Assembly (NCBI RefSeq): GCF_028288205.1
Contig: NZ_JAQBOD010000003.1
Span: 20,361 to 84,360 of the forward strand
Reading direction: 5' to 3'
DNA from: Mucilaginibacter sp.
Lineage (GTDB): Bacteria; Bacteroidota; Bacteroidia; Sphingobacteriales; Sphingobacteriaceae
DNA length: 64,000 nucleotides
The notes under the pieces: model-generated
Seen by the model: the letters and a program-made list of their open reading frames with translations, nothing else
What the model was told of the DNA's origin: nothing
Database searches by the model: none
Part shown: one piece after another, positions 9,075-18,497 of the stretch
How the letters are laid out: every line of letters begins with the position of its first letter
How positions within the stretch are numbered: position 1 is the first letter of the stretch
Translations under genes and position numbers: made by a program

Positions 9075-9650
9075 TCAGCTTATATTGGTTGATAGTAAAA
9101 AATATTTTTTTACTACACTGGAAGCTTTAACTATATGCTCGTTAACTGTTGATACGGATACACCAAGTAGCCGGCTAACTTCTTCGTAGCTTCTTCCCTC
9201 TATTTTACATAATATATAAACCTGCTTACGCTTAGGGGGCAATTGTTCAATTGCTTTTGCCAGTACGTAATTACCTTCTTTATAATATATATGCTGTTCA
9301 ATAGGGGATGTTGTAGGTACGGAAACTGATATTAAATAAGTTTCAAGTTTCTTATTAAGTGCCGCTTTTCGGAAAAAATCATAAACTAAATTTTCGGCAA
9401 TTTTAAATAAATAAGAACGAAATGACTTTTCAGGATTAAGTTTTTCCCTGCTTATCCATATTTTTACAAACAGATCTTGTAATAATTCCTCAGCTATTTC
9501 GTCAGATTTTACCATTTTTAATAGGTTTCTGTATATTCTGACTTTGTAATTGTGATATAATTGCTCAAAAGCGTATTTATCGCCATTTTTTAGCGACTCT
9601 ACAAGCTCTTTTTCGGTTAATAGTAAATAATTTTCGCAAATTTTACTCAT
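9075..9650 (-). CDS. ECF RNA polymerase sigma factor (Bacteroidota sigma-70 type)
   Basis: A 191-residue ECF sigma factor. Region 2 is seen in YAFEQLYHNYKVRIYRNLLK, ELLQDLFVKIWISREKL and SFRSYLFKIAENLVYDFFRK. Region 4 is seen in QLPPKRKQVYILCKIEGRSY, followed by the EEVSRLLGVSVSTVNEHIVK recognition helix. It is the first gene of the sigma-fecR-susC-susD-hydrolase series and its target is most likely the susC promoter. A TATATTTG -7 box lies at 9671-9678 on the minus strand, about 20 bp ahead of the ATG, so the leader would be very short. Confidence 0.93.
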   Translation of the reverse strand: MSKICENYLLLTEKELVESLKNGDKYAFEQLYHNYKVRIYRNLLKMVKSDEIAEELLQDLFVKIWISREKLNPEKSFRSYLFKIAENLVYDFFRKAALNKKLETYLISVSVPTTSPIEQHIYYKEGNYVLAKAIEQLPPKRKQVYILCKIEGRSYEEVSRLLGVSVSTVNEHIVKASSVVKKYFLLSTNIS

Positions 9651-10089
9651 TTTGGCAATTAACTTTGACTCAAATATAATTATTTTGATTTTTATTTCAT
9701 TATTATCAATAAATTAAATGAATAAATGAAAATAAAATTATAAATGGTGTATTATTTTGTAATATTTATGATTAATAATGATTTGAGAATTGATAATTAT
9801 GAAATTTATAATTTTTTAACATTAATTTTTTATGTATTGTTAGGTATAGGACTGATTTTTACTTGTTAAAACATGTAAGTAGTGTGGTTGGTACGCTAAT
9901 CACGGGTTTTGTTTTTAATATTTTAATAAATATATATAATTATTTTAAAGACTGGCCCAAAAGTTATGCTTTCTCATAAAATGGAGTTAATGCAATGTCT
10001 TTTGAGTAGTATGCTTATATTTACCCATCTAACCATGAAATTATAAACCTTAAAAAAATCTGTATCACAGATAATTAATAAACCTGCTC
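9651..10089. promoter_or_regulatory. Divergent intergenic region between the sigma factor and GH2 genes
   Basis: A very AT-rich stretch of 439 bp with no credible open frame. It must hold promoters for both divergent genes. On the minus strand TATATTTG (9671-9678) is a good -7 box for the sigma gene, but I see no matching -33 box at the right distance. No convincing element was found for the GH2 gene. Confidence 0.4.
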
Positions 10090-12834
10090 ATGAGACAACT
10101 ACTGTTGCCCTTTCTTTTAATTTTTTCTTTAACATCCTTTTCGCAGTCCACTGTAGTTAAATATTTGTCCGGAACGGATAAAGATCATACTGTGCAATGG
10201 GATTTTTACTGTACCGACGGCAGATTGAGCGGCAAATGGGCAAAAATTGCTGTACCATCTAACTGGGAACAGCAGGGATTTGGTACTTATAATTATGGGC
10301 ACGATAAAGTAAAGGCAAATGAGCAAGGAATTTATAAGCATGAATTTTTTGCAGAAAGCTGGAAAGGCAAAAGAGTATACATAGTTTTTGAAGGCTCCAT
10401 GACTGATACTAAAGTTATAATTAATGGCAAACAAGCCGGCCCCATACACCAGGGAAGCTTTTATCGCTTTAAATATGATATAACCGATCTGGTCAAATAC
10501 AATTCCCAAAACTTATTGGAGGTTACGGTAGATAAAACATCGGCAAATGTTTCTGTAAATGATGCTGAGCGAAAAAATAGTGATTTTTGGGTATTTGGTG
10601 GTATATATCGCCCTGTTTACCTGGAGATTGTTCCTGCAACTTTTATTGACCGAACTGCTGTAAATGCAAAAGCTGATGGTTCTTTCCAATTGGATGTATA
10701 TGCGCTAAACCTGCATGATGAAGTCGTTGAGGCACAGGTGCAAAAATTGAATGGTGAAAATGTAGGCAAGCCTTTTTCTGTAATTGCTGATGCTAAGCAA
10801 GATCATCTGGAACTAAAAAGCACTTTTAACAAACCCTTATTATGGAGTGATGAATATCCTAATTTATACCAGGTAGTTGTTACTATAAAAAATAAACAAG
10901 GTATTGTACATCGCGTTAAGCAAAAGTTTGGTTTTCGTACGGTCGAAATACGTACCAACGATGGGTTCTATGTAAACGGAGCCAAAATGATATTAAAAGG
11001 CAGCAATCGCCATAGCTTTTGGCCCGAGACGGGGCGCACCCTAAGCCATCAGGTACATTTAATGGATGTGAAACTGATGAAAGAAATGAATATGAATGCA
11101 GTACGTATGTCGCACTATCCGCCCGATCAGGATTTTCTTGACGTGTGCGACTCGTTGGGTGTATATGTATTAGATGAGTTAACCGGCTGGGAAGCAAAAT
11201 ATGATACATTAGTTGGCCATAAACTGGTGAAAGAATTAGTGGTACGCGATGTAAACCACCCATCAATTATTTTTTGGGATAATGGTAACGAGGGTGGCTG
11301 GAACACCTTGTTAGATAACGACTATGCCTTATATGATCCGCAAAAACGTACCGTAATACACCCATGGGAGAGATTTAATGGTACCAATACCAAACACTAT
11401 CCTGATTATAAATACATAGTAAAATCGGTAGCTACAGAAAAGGATGTTTTTTTTCCTACAGAATTTATGCATGGCCTATATGATGGTGGGGCAGGAGCAG
11501 CGCTTGATGATTTTTGGAGCCTGATGCTTAAGCACCCGTATGGGGCAGGCGGGTTTATCTGGGCATTTTTGGATGAGTCTATTATTCGAACAGATAAAGG
11601 TAATATATATGATGGTGACGGCAATCACGCGCCTGACGGTATAGTTGGCCCGCATCGCGAAAAGGAAGCCAGCTTTTATACCATAAAGGAGATATGGTCG
11701 CCTATATATATTAACCCGCAGCCAATTGATAATACGTTCAATGGAAAAATAGCAGTCGAAAATAGATACGCATTTACCAAATTAAGCCAATGTAAGTTTA
11801 AATGGCAGCTGGTTAAATTTCCATCGGCAGAAAGCAAAAGCACTATGCCCGTTACAATAGCTACCGGGGCACCATTAGCAGTTGAACTGGCACCTGGCGA
11901 AAAAGGAATGCTCGACCTGCATTTGCCTGCAACATGGGCAAAAAACGACGCGTTGTATTTAACCGCTTACGGGCCACATAATGAAAAGCTGTTTACCTGG
12001 AGCTGGGCTATTAAATTACCGGCTGCTATAGCCAATCCCATTGTATTAGCACCTAAATCTGCAATAGCAGGTATAGCAACAGGTAATGAGTTAGTGGTTA
12101 AATGTAATAATATTGAATATTACTTTGATCAGCGTACCGGGTATATAGAAAAGGTAGTTAAAGCTAAATCAATTATTTCGTTATCCGGTGGCCCCGTACT
12201 GGCGGGCGTTAGCACAACATTGAAAGAATTTACTTACAAATATGTAGACAAACAATATGTTGTAGAGGCTGATTACCAGGGCGCAGCAACGTTACATGTT
12301 AAATGGACATTCACTACCGGCGGGCCTGTTAAACTTGAATATACCTACGCCCAAACCGGCGATGCCGATTATATGGGTATTACCTTTAATTATCCCGAAG
12401 AAAAAATTACCGGGATGAAATGGCTTGGCCGTGGTCCGTACCGTGTTTGGAAAAACAGGCTGCGCGGTCAACTATTTGGTGTATGGCATAAGGCCTATAA
12501 TAATACTATTACCGGCGAGACTTGGGGATACCCCGAATTTAAAGGCTATCATGCCGAGGTTAGCTGGGCCGTTATTGAAAATAAAGAATCACCTTTTACG
12601 GTTTATACCGATAATAAAAACATGTACCTGCAAATGCTGCGCCCGGCAAGAGAAAAGGATGCGTTGAAGGATAATAATGTAGAGCCGCCATTCCCTGATG
12701 GCAATATTGGGTTTTTAAACGGAATAAGTGCTATTGGTACCAAATTTCAGCCGGCAAGAGTTATGGGGCCGCAAAGCCAGAAAAACAAAAACACCGGCGA
12801 ACCTATAAGCGGTACCTTATGGTTTAAGTTTTAA
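10090..12834 (+). CDS. Secreted glycoside hydrolase family 2, beta-galactosidase-like
   Basis: A 914-residue enzyme with signal peptide MRQLLLPFLLIFSLTSFSQ. It has the LacZ-type order: an N-terminal jelly-roll (KIAVPSNWEQQGFGTYNYG, then the FEGSMTDTKVIINGK strand), an Ig-like domain, and a TIM barrel with KGSNRHSFWPETG and MNMNAVRMSHYPPDQDFLDV. The acid/base should be Glu401 in DNGNEGGW and the nucleophile Glu458 in PTEFMHGLYDGG. A C-terminal Bgal-small-like domain begins near Trp778 (LGRGPYRVWKNR). GH2 enzymes remove terminal beta-galactose, beta-mannose or beta-glucuronate, and beta-galactosidase is the best guess. It diverges from the Sus locus and may serve the same substrate. Confidence 0.9.
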   Translation: MRQLLLPFLLIFSLTSFSQSTVVKYLSGTDKDHTVQWDFYCTDGRLSGKWAKIAVPSNWEQQGFGTYNYGHDKVKANEQGIYKHEFFAESWKGKRVYIVFEGSMTDTKVIINGKQAGPIHQGSFYRFKYDITDLVKYNSQNLLEVTVDKTSANVSVNDAERKNSDFWVFGGIYRPVYLEIVPATFIDRTAVNAKADGSFQLDVYALNLHDEVVEAQVQKLNGENVGKPFSVIADAKQDHLELKSTFNKPLLWSDEYPNLYQVVVTIKNKQGIVHRVKQKFGFRTVEIRTNDGFYVNGAKMILKGSNRHSFWPETGRTLSHQVHLMDVKLMKEMNMNAVRMSHYPPDQDFLDVCDSLGVYVLDELTGWEAKYDTLVGHKLVKELVVRDVNHPSIIFWDNGNEGGWNTLLDNDYALYDPQKRTVIHPWERFNGTNTKHYPDYKYIVKSVATEKDVFFPTEFMHGLYDGGAGAALDDFWSLMLKHPYGAGGFIWAFLDESIIRTDKGNIYDGDGNHAPDGIVGPHREKEASFYTIKEIWSPIYINPQPIDNTFNGKIAVENRYAFTKLSQCKFKWQLVKFPSAESKSTMPVTIATGAPLAVELAPGEKGMLDLHLPATWAKNDALYLTAYGPHNEKLFTWSWAIKLPAAIANPIVLAPKSAIAGIATGNELVVKCNNIEYYFDQRTGYIEKVVKAKSIISLSGGPVLAGVSTTLKEFTYKYVDKQYVVEADYQGAATLHVKWTFTTGGPVKLEYTYAQTGDADYMGITFNYPEEKITGMKWLGRGPYRVWKNRLRGQLFGVWHKAYNNTITGETWGYPEFKGYHAEVSWAVIENKESPFTVYTDNKNMYLQMLRPAREKDALKDNNVEPPFPDGNIGFLNGISAIGTKFQPARVMGPQSQKNKNTGEPISGTLWFKF

Positions 12835-12893
12835 TGGCCTTGATTGTAATAAAAAAAAGTTACTGCACTCTAACACCTAAATCATAATAAAAT

Positions 12894-13676
12894 ATGGCTA
12901 TTGAAGACGATAAGTACATTTTACAAGTAGAGGGCCTTTATGTTAACTACGGCAACTTTGTTGCGGTAAATAATGTAAAATTTGAAGTATTAAAAGGAGA
13001 AATTTTTGGTTTGCTTGGGCCTAATGGCGCGGGTAAAACCAGTACCCTTAGCGCTATTGAGGGACTGCTGAAATTTAAAAACGGAACTATTATTGTTGAT
13101 GGGCAAGACGTACAAAAAAAGCCTTTACACGCGCGTGCATCAATGGGTGTACAGCTGCAATCAACCAGCTTTCAGCCGGAGTTGAATGTGGTGCAAATAC
13201 TTCAACTGTTTTCGGGTGTTTATGGTGTGCCGATGAGTAAAGATCAGATTAAGGGTACCTTAAAAGATATTAACCTGGAGGATGCTGCTACTAAAAAATT
13301 CGGGCAGTTATCAGGCGGGCAGCAGCAACGCGTATCGCTGGTAATTGCAACTATTCATAACCCACGGTTGGTGCTGTTAGATGAGCCTACAACAGGCCTT
13401 GACCCGCAATCGCGCCGCCAGCTTTGGGAACGTATTGAAGCCATACGCGAAAAGGGCCACGCGGTTTTATTAACCACACACTCTATGGAAGAGGCAGAAG
13501 CCGTTTGTGATCGGATAGCTATTATTGATCATGGCCGCGTAATAGCTATTGATACGCCACAATCGCTTATTGATAAACATCGAGACGAGCCGGAAGTAAT
13601 AGCCGTTTCGCGCCGTGGAAAAGTAACTTTAGAAGATGTGTTTATTGCCCTAACCGGCAGCGCTGTGCGCGCCTAA
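12894..13676 (+). CDS. ABC transporter ATP-binding protein
   Basis: A 260-residue nucleotide-binding subunit. The Walker A motif is GPNGAGKTS (Lys48), the signature LSGGQQQR (from Leu139), and Walker B LVLLDEP (Asp163, Glu164), followed by the D-loop region TTGLDPQSRRQ and the switch His in LLTTHSMEEAEAVCDRIAII. The order and sequence fit the ABC-2 export group (drug, glycan or lipid exporters). The permease follows 12 bp downstream, so the two are co-translated. It lies 59 bp after the GH2 gene and might share its transcript, but no functional link is evident. The substrate is unknown. Confidence 0.93.
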   Translation: MAIEDDKYILQVEGLYVNYGNFVAVNNVKFEVLKGEIFGLLGPNGAGKTSTLSAIEGLLKFKNGTIIVDGQDVQKKPLHARASMGVQLQSTSFQPELNVVQILQLFSGVYGVPMSKDQIKGTLKDINLEDAATKKFGQLSGGQQQRVSLVIATIHNPRLVLLDEPTTGLDPQSRRQLWERIEAIREKGHAVLLTTHSMEEAEAVCDRIAIIDHGRVIAIDTPQSLIDKHRDEPEVIAVSRRGKVTLEDVFIALTGSAVRA

Positions 13677-13688
13677 TTTAAAAATCAA

Positions 13689-14438
13689 ATGGAAACAGTG
13701 ATACCTAAAACATCCACCGTATTTATAACTTTACTAAGGGCCGATCTGGCCACTTTGTTCAGTAATCGCCGGTCGGTTATAATTTCATTATTAGTACCTG
13801 TTATTATCCTTATATCTTGGAAAGGGATGATACCGCAAATGGGTGGTCCGTTTGCACTTTCTACTGCAATAACCATAGGGTTAATGGCCATAGGTTTAAT
13901 GGGTTATACTATATCTATATCACGCGATAGAGATAAAGGCATTTTTCAGCGTTTGCGTGTAGCGCCGGTACCCGGCTGGGCAATCATGGCAAGCCGCATA
14001 AGCATCCAGCTGGTTATGATCATGATATTAACCCTCGCGGTTTTTATTGTAGGATTTGAATATGATAAAATAGCACTTAGCGCGCAGGGATATTTACTCA
14101 CCTTTGCTGTAGCCATTTTGGGCGGAGCGGTTTATCTTAGCCTTGGGCAGTTAATTGTGGGCCTTGTTAAAAACCCCGAAACTGTTAATGCAACTACGCG
14201 CCTTACCTATTTCTTATTTATGATGGTTGGCATGTTTGGCGAAATGGGAGCATTGGGCCCCCAGGTAAAGCAGGGCGTGCATTGGTCGCCATACGGTTCA
14301 GTTAAACTCATGCTGGCAGCAAGTATGGACCCTGTTAAATGGAATAATGATACTACTGCTACCGTTTTAGTATCATTAGGTTACGTAATTATATTTGCCG
14401 GGATTGGCATTAAGAATTTTAAATGGAACACTAAATAG
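13689..14438 (+). CDS. ABC-2 type transporter permease
   Basis: A 249-residue membrane subunit paired with the preceding ATPase. About six hydrophobic segments can be read, starting with SVIISLLVPVIILIS and including AITIGLMAIGLMGYTISISR, ISIQLVMIMILTLAVFIVGF, LLTFAVAILGGAVYLSLGQL, a FLFMMVGMFGEMG stretch, and a last helix VLVSLGYVIIFAGIGI. The cytoplasmic SRDRDKGIFQRLRVAPVPGW between helices is the ABC-2 coupling region. Two half-permeases or a homodimer would complete the exporter. The gene ends before a repeat-rich gap and a bidirectional terminator. Confidence 0.9.
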   Translation: METVIPKTSTVFITLLRADLATLFSNRRSVIISLLVPVIILISWKGMIPQMGGPFALSTAITIGLMAIGLMGYTISISRDRDKGIFQRLRVAPVPGWAIMASRISIQLVMIMILTLAVFIVGFEYDKIALSAQGYLLTFAVAILGGAVYLSLGQLIVGLVKNPETVNATTRLTYFLFMMVGMFGEMGALGPQVKQGVHWSPYGSVKLMLAASMDPVKWNNDTTATVLVSLGYVIIFAGIGIKNFKWNTK

Positions 14439-14457
14439 AGTTCTTCAAAATTGTCAT

Positions 14458-14518
14458 TCTTGAATGATAGCAAAGCAGGCGGATTGAAATGCCTATATTT
14501 TTTCGCTATCATTCAAGA
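14458..14518. repeat. Perfect 14-bp inverted repeat in intergenic region
   Basis: TCTTGAATGATAGC (14458-14471) is exactly complementary to GCTATCATTCAAGA (14505-14518), with a 33-nt spacer. It lies between convergent genes and is followed by further short inverted elements such as CGAAATGAGAGCG and TAATGACA. It resembles dispersed intergenic repeats common in this group, but no second copy was seen in this window. Confidence 0.55.
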
Positions 14519-14654
14519 GATAGTTCCCGCTACCGCTCGAAATGAGAGCGCGTTTTATAATGACATGTTTTAATCGTAACGTGTCATTTTTAGCTTCAAA
14601 GTCCTTGGGATTTTATAACTCAGAACGACAAAAAAGATTTTAGGAGGATAAGAA

Positions 14655-14696
14655 CCTAACAAAAAAGCCAACTGTATAGTCGGCTTTTTTGTTAGG
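14655..14696. terminator. Bidirectional intrinsic terminator
   Basis: CCTAACAAAAAAGCC (14655-14669) is the exact reverse complement of GGCTTTTTTGTTAGG (14682-14696). The paired A and T runs flank a GCC/GGC-based stem, so it can stop transcription from both the ABC permease gene and the convergent M1 peptidase gene. Confidence 0.85.
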
Positions 14697-14711
14697 AAAG
14701 ATTGCTTAATA

Positions 14712-17132
14712 TTATTTAGCAACCTCCATTGGGTTTACACCCACAGATTGGCCACGGCCCGCAGCAGCAGTTTTCTGTTTAAATATTGCGAATTTTGATG
14801 GTGCAGGCATTTTACCCCAATAGTTATTGCTTTCATCAATATCGGCTGTTTCACGCAATGGATCTAATTTAATTGACGCTACTTCTTTATCCTGCACATA
14901 GAATTTAGACGCTGTTTTTTCATTAAGCCTCCATATTTGTGCAGGTATCCTGTCAAGCATTTTGGTGCCATCGGTAAAAGTAAACTCAACAATAACAGGC
15001 ATCACCAATCCGCCTTTATTACTAAAAGATAATGTGTAAAAATATTTACCGGTATATTTTGCTGCTTCATCACTGCTAAGCGGATCAGTTGCTATACCGC
15101 CTGCTGGTGGCATGTTTTTTAGCATGGCGGCAAACTTAACGGTATCAACCCCAACCAGGCCCCTGTCATACTTCCAATAAAAGTCATGTGTAGCAGTATC
15201 CAGGTCAGTTTGAAATGGCTTGCTCTTATCATTACGGTTCTTGATCTTAGATATATCATCAAAGCTGTTTACAGCCGGGGGAGCTACCTTATTTGGATTG
15301 CCGGGAGCAAAACCACCGGCTCCGCCAAAACCTCTTCCGGCAACTGGTTTTCCATTTATATCAGCCCTTGCTACTTTTACAGAATCTAACGCGATGTCGC
15401 AAGCTTCGGTACCGTAGAACCAGCCTCTCCAAAACCAGTCAAGATCTTCGCCGCTGGCATCTTCCATTGTGCGGAAAAAGTCGGCAGGGGTAGGGTGTTT
15501 AAAGGCCCAGCGCTTAGCATATTCTTTAAATGAATAATCAAACAGCTCCCTACCCATTACAGTCTCTCTTAATATGTTTAATGCAGTTGCCGGTTTGGTA
15601 TAGGCATTAGGGCCAAAGCGTACAATGTTTTCAGAATTGGTCATGATTGGCTCCAACTCATTTTTTGGCAGTTTCATATAATCTGTAATGGTATAAGCAG
15701 CGCCTTTTTTGCTTGGGAAAGTATTGTCCCATAGCTCTTCTGTTAAATACTCTACAAACGAGTTTAATCCTTCATCCATCCATGTCCACTGGCGCTCATC
15801 ACTGTTTACTATCATCGGGAAAAAGTTATGCCCAACCTCGTGGATAATTACCCCTATCATACCGTTTTTGGTTCCTTCGCTATAGGTGCCGTCTTTTTGA
15901 GTACGGCCATTATTAAAACAGATCATTGGGTACTCCATACCGTTTGATGCCTCAACACTTTGTGCAACAGGATAAGGATATGGAAAGGTAAAACTTGAAT
16001 AGGTTTTTACGGTATGAGCAACTAAACGGGTTGAGTATTTGCTGTAAAGCCCATAAGCCTCTTTGCCATAAAAACTCATGCACATTACTTTTTTGCCGCT
16101 TACATCCTGGCCCATAGCATCCCATATAAATTTACGTGATGATGTCCATGCAAAGTCGCGCACGTTATTGGCTTGGAATACCCAGGTCTTTTTTGCCGGG
16201 GATGGGGCAGTTTCTGCCTTTTTAGCTTCGGCAAGGGTTACTACTTCAACCGGTACTTTTGAAGTACGGGCCTTTTGGAAACGGGCTAATCTTTCAGGGT
16301 TTAATACAGCGGCATAGTTAATACACTCGCCTGTACCGCCAACTACATGATCGGCAGGTACAGTAATTTGTACTTTAAAATTACCAAACGTTAGCGCAAA
16401 TTCGCCGCGGCCGGCAAACTGGTGATTTTGCCATCCCTGGAAATCACTGTAAACACATAAGCGCGGGTACCATTGTGTCATGGTAAAAAGGTAATTACCA
16501 TCACCCGGGAAATACTCATAACCACCACGGCCGCCAAATTTTAATCTGTCGGATATTTTATAGTTCCAGTCTAAATTAAATACAAATTGCTGGCCAGGTT
16601 TTAAAGTTTCCGGCAATTCAATACGCACCATTGTTTTGTTGATAGTATATTTTAGTTTATTACCTAAAACATCCGTCAGTTTGGTAATAATATCACCGTA
16701 ACCGTTATCTGCAGAATGATTGTCGGAAGTTGTAAATGCATCCAGGGCTTGTACCGATCCGCCGCCTCGCGGAGCAGTTGAACTGGTTGGGTAGGCGGCA
16801 TTTCTTAAATTGTTATGCTCATTCTCATCCAATTGCAGCCATATATAAGTAAGCGGATCAGGCGAGTTATTGTAGTAGGTAATGGTTTCGCTGCCGGTAA
16901 GCTTTTGTGTCTTTTCGTCCAGCTCGCACTTAATATTATAATCGGCACGCTGTTGCCAATATTTGGTACCCGGTGCGCCGCTTGCAGTACGCTGCTCGTT
17001 AGGCGTATTTAAAATAGTGCCTAACTGCTCAAATTTGTTGCCATGATTACTGCCCGGATTATTTTGAATATCCTGGGCAAGTATGGCCGTTGAGGCCATA
17101 GCTAACAAAACGCTTGTAAAAAGTAGTTTCAT
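14712..17132 (-). CDS. Secreted M1-family metallopeptidase
   Basis: An 806-residue zinc peptidase with signal peptide MKLLFTSVLLAMASTAILAQ. It contains the gluzincin motif HEVGHN with zinc ligands His431, His435 and Glu454, an exact HExxH-X18-E spacing, in the order IIHEVGHNFFPMIVNSDE then WTWMDEGLNSF. The GxMEN-type substrate motif appears as SNGMEYPMICF. The N-terminal part is the M1 saddle domain (DYNIKCELDEKTQKLTGSET). The C-terminal region is not strongly conserved. Family members are aminopeptidases, and Bacteroidota members of this subtype are often of unknown specificity. The HupE-like and DUF6702 genes lie just upstream, an association that I believe recurs in this phylum. Confidence 0.92.
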   Translation of the reverse strand: MKLLFTSVLLAMASTAILAQDIQNNPGSNHGNKFEQLGTILNTPNEQRTASGAPGTKYWQQRADYNIKCELDEKTQKLTGSETITYYNNSPDPLTYIWLQLDENEHNNLRNAAYPTSSTAPRGGGSVQALDAFTTSDNHSADNGYGDIITKLTDVLGNKLKYTINKTMVRIELPETLKPGQQFVFNLDWNYKISDRLKFGGRGGYEYFPGDGNYLFTMTQWYPRLCVYSDFQGWQNHQFAGRGEFALTFGNFKVQITVPADHVVGGTGECINYAAVLNPERLARFQKARTSKVPVEVVTLAEAKKAETAPSPAKKTWVFQANNVRDFAWTSSRKFIWDAMGQDVSGKKVMCMSFYGKEAYGLYSKYSTRLVAHTVKTYSSFTFPYPYPVAQSVEASNGMEYPMICFNNGRTQKDGTYSEGTKNGMIGVIIHEVGHNFFPMIVNSDERQWTWMDEGLNSFVEYLTEELWDNTFPSKKGAAYTITDYMKLPKNELEPIMTNSENIVRFGPNAYTKPATALNILRETVMGRELFDYSFKEYAKRWAFKHPTPADFFRTMEDASGEDLDWFWRGWFYGTEACDIALDSVKVARADINGKPVAGRGFGGAGGFAPGNPNKVAPPAVNSFDDISKIKNRNDKSKPFQTDLDTATHDFYWKYDRGLVGVDTVKFAAMLKNMPPAGGIATDPLSSDEAAKYTGKYFYTLSFSNKGGLVMPVIVEFTFTDGTKMLDRIPAQIWRLNEKTASKFYVQDKEVASIKLDPLRETADIDESNNYWGKMPAPSKFAIFKQKTAAAGRGQSVGVNPMEVAK

Positions 17133-17179
17133 ACTTGTTAGTGAAGTTAATTTATGTGTAATAAGAAATCAGTTTTATT

Positions 17180-17758
17180 TTATAGCGGCAGTCTTTCAAC
17201 TGCCATTTTAATTGCTAACGCAAAAACTCCTGCGGATAAAAAAAATATCCAGTCTCTGCGTGGCATCTTGCCGAAAGATAGAAAAAGATAGGCAAATATT
17301 AAAATTATTCCTACAACAAATATTTGCCCGGCCTCTAAACCAACATTAAAACCAAACAAACCCATGCCAATGGTTTGATCTTTAGCCAGCATAATACGTA
17401 CGGCATTGGCAAACCCCATGCCATGTATCAGCCCAAAGCCTAATGCCAGGTAATAGTTAATTTTTGCGCTCGCGCCTTTTCTGTCGATCTGTATAATATT
17501 GTTTAATGCAGTGATAAATATAGTGCAGGGTATTAAAAACTCTACCCATTTAGTGGAGAAGCGGATGACATCCGTAACGCTTAATGCTAATGTTAGGGAA
17601 TGACCAATGGTAAAAGCCGTAACCAGTATCAATACCTGTTTAATATTTTTAAAGGTATATACAGATGCCAATGCCAAAATAAACAACTGGTGATCCAACG
17701 CGTCGACACTAATGATGTGGTGCCAGCCAAGGCCGAAATAAAAAACAAAATCAGACAT
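17180..17758 (-). CDS. HupE/UreJ-family membrane protein
   Basis: A small polytopic membrane protein. The frame opens at 17794 but the ATG at 17758 (MSDFVFYFGLGWHHIIS) is chosen because it gives the family's usual N-terminus and leaves 55 bp to the divergent neighbour. Five or six helices are visible, with the family His motifs GWHHIISVDALDHQLFILAL, AFTIGHSLTLAL and GFGLIHGMGFA. HupE/UreJ relatives are proposed nickel or other metal permeases near hydrogenases and ureases, but the Bacteroidota branch has no such context and its role is unknown. It lies 47 bp upstream of the M1 peptidase on the same strand. Confidence 0.8.
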   Translation of the reverse strand: MSDFVFYFGLGWHHIISVDALDHQLFILALASVYTFKNIKQVLILVTAFTIGHSLTLALSVTDVIRFSTKWVEFLIPCTIFITALNNIIQIDRKGASAKINYYLALGFGLIHGMGFANAVRIMLAKDQTIGMGLFGFNVGLEAGQIFVVGIILIFAYLFLSFGKMPRRDWIFFLSAGVFALAIKMAVERLPL

Positions 17759-17813
17759 AATAAGAATTAGCGTTGAAAGCGCTAAATTTAGCACGTTTTT
17801 ACATTATTGTGCT

Positions 17814-18329
17814 ATGGCCTCCTTGTTTTATAAATCTATATTGTGTTTTTGCCTGTTAACCGGAGCAATGTTTGGTAAAAAGCCTGCTCCACATCCCCTG
17901 CATGTAAGCACTACCGACATTAGCTATAATGCTCAGGACAATAAACTGGAAGTAATATGCACCATTTTTACAGATGATTTTGAAGCTGCTTTGGCAAAGC
18001 AATACCATACCACCACAGACCTTACTAAATCAGACATGCATGCAGCTATGGATAAAATGGTAAAAAGTTATGTGTCTGCAAATGTGCATATAAAAACCAC
18101 TGCTGTGCCCTTGTCCTTTAATTACATTGGTTATGAAATAAACAAAGAAGCAGTGAATGTTTATTTTGAATCGGAAAAGACACCCACCCCCAAAAAAATA
18201 GATGCCGAGATAAGTTTATTGCATAACCAGTTTAATGACCAGTTAAACATTGTACACATGACGGTTAACGGTACCCGCAAAAGCGAGAAGCTGGATTATC
18301 CTGATAAGAAAGTAATGCAGACTTTTTAG
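17814..18329 (+). CDS. DUF6702-family secreted protein
   Basis: A 171-residue protein with a hydrophobic N-terminus (MASLFYKSILCFCLLTGAMFG) that serves as a signal peptide. The mature part begins with HPLHVSTTDISYNAQDNKLE, which fits the DUF6702 family of small Bacteroidota periplasmic proteins. It is rich in beta-strand-like stretches and has no recognisable catalytic motif. It diverges from the HupE-like gene, and M1 peptidase, HupE-like and DUF6702 together form a conserved-looking group. A role as a periplasmic accessory to the peptidase or the permease is only a guess. Confidence 0.75.
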   Translation: MASLFYKSILCFCLLTGAMFGKKPAPHPLHVSTTDISYNAQDNKLEVICTIFTDDFEAALAKQYHTTTDLTKSDMHAAMDKMVKSYVSANVHIKTTAVPLSFNYIGYEINKEAVNVYFESEKTPTPKKIDAEISLLHNQFNDQLNIVHMTVNGTRKSEKLDYPDKKVMQTF

Positions 18330-18360
18330 CATTACCCGAACATCCTCCCCGTAAGGCTAC

Positions 18361-18396
18361 ACTTTGCGGTCTGCGGTTAAATTTTTACCGCAAAGT
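18361..18396. repeat. Inverted repeat with GCAAAG-rich sequence
   Basis: ACTTTGCGGT (18361-18370) and ACCGCAAAGT (18387-18396) are exact complements with a 16-nt spacer. The following CACAAAGGAGTCAC continues a GCAAAG-type motif seen in dispersed intergenic repeats of many bacteria. It lies between the convergent DUF6702 and GT39 genes. Confidence 0.5.
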
Positions 18397-18473
18397 ACAC
18401 AAAGGAGTCACAAAATAACGCAGAGCGCTGTATCCGAAAATATAATGCTGTTTCACTTTTGTAATATCAATAC

Positions 18474-18497
18474 AGCCTTTAGATGAGGCTTTTTTTA
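18474..18497 (+). terminator. Weak intrinsic terminator
   Basis: AGCCT (18474-18478) pairs with AGGCT (18486-18490), followed by a seven-T run (18491-18497). The stem is only five pairs. It would end the DUF6702 transcript and it overlaps the stop codon of the convergent GT39 gene. Confidence 0.4.
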
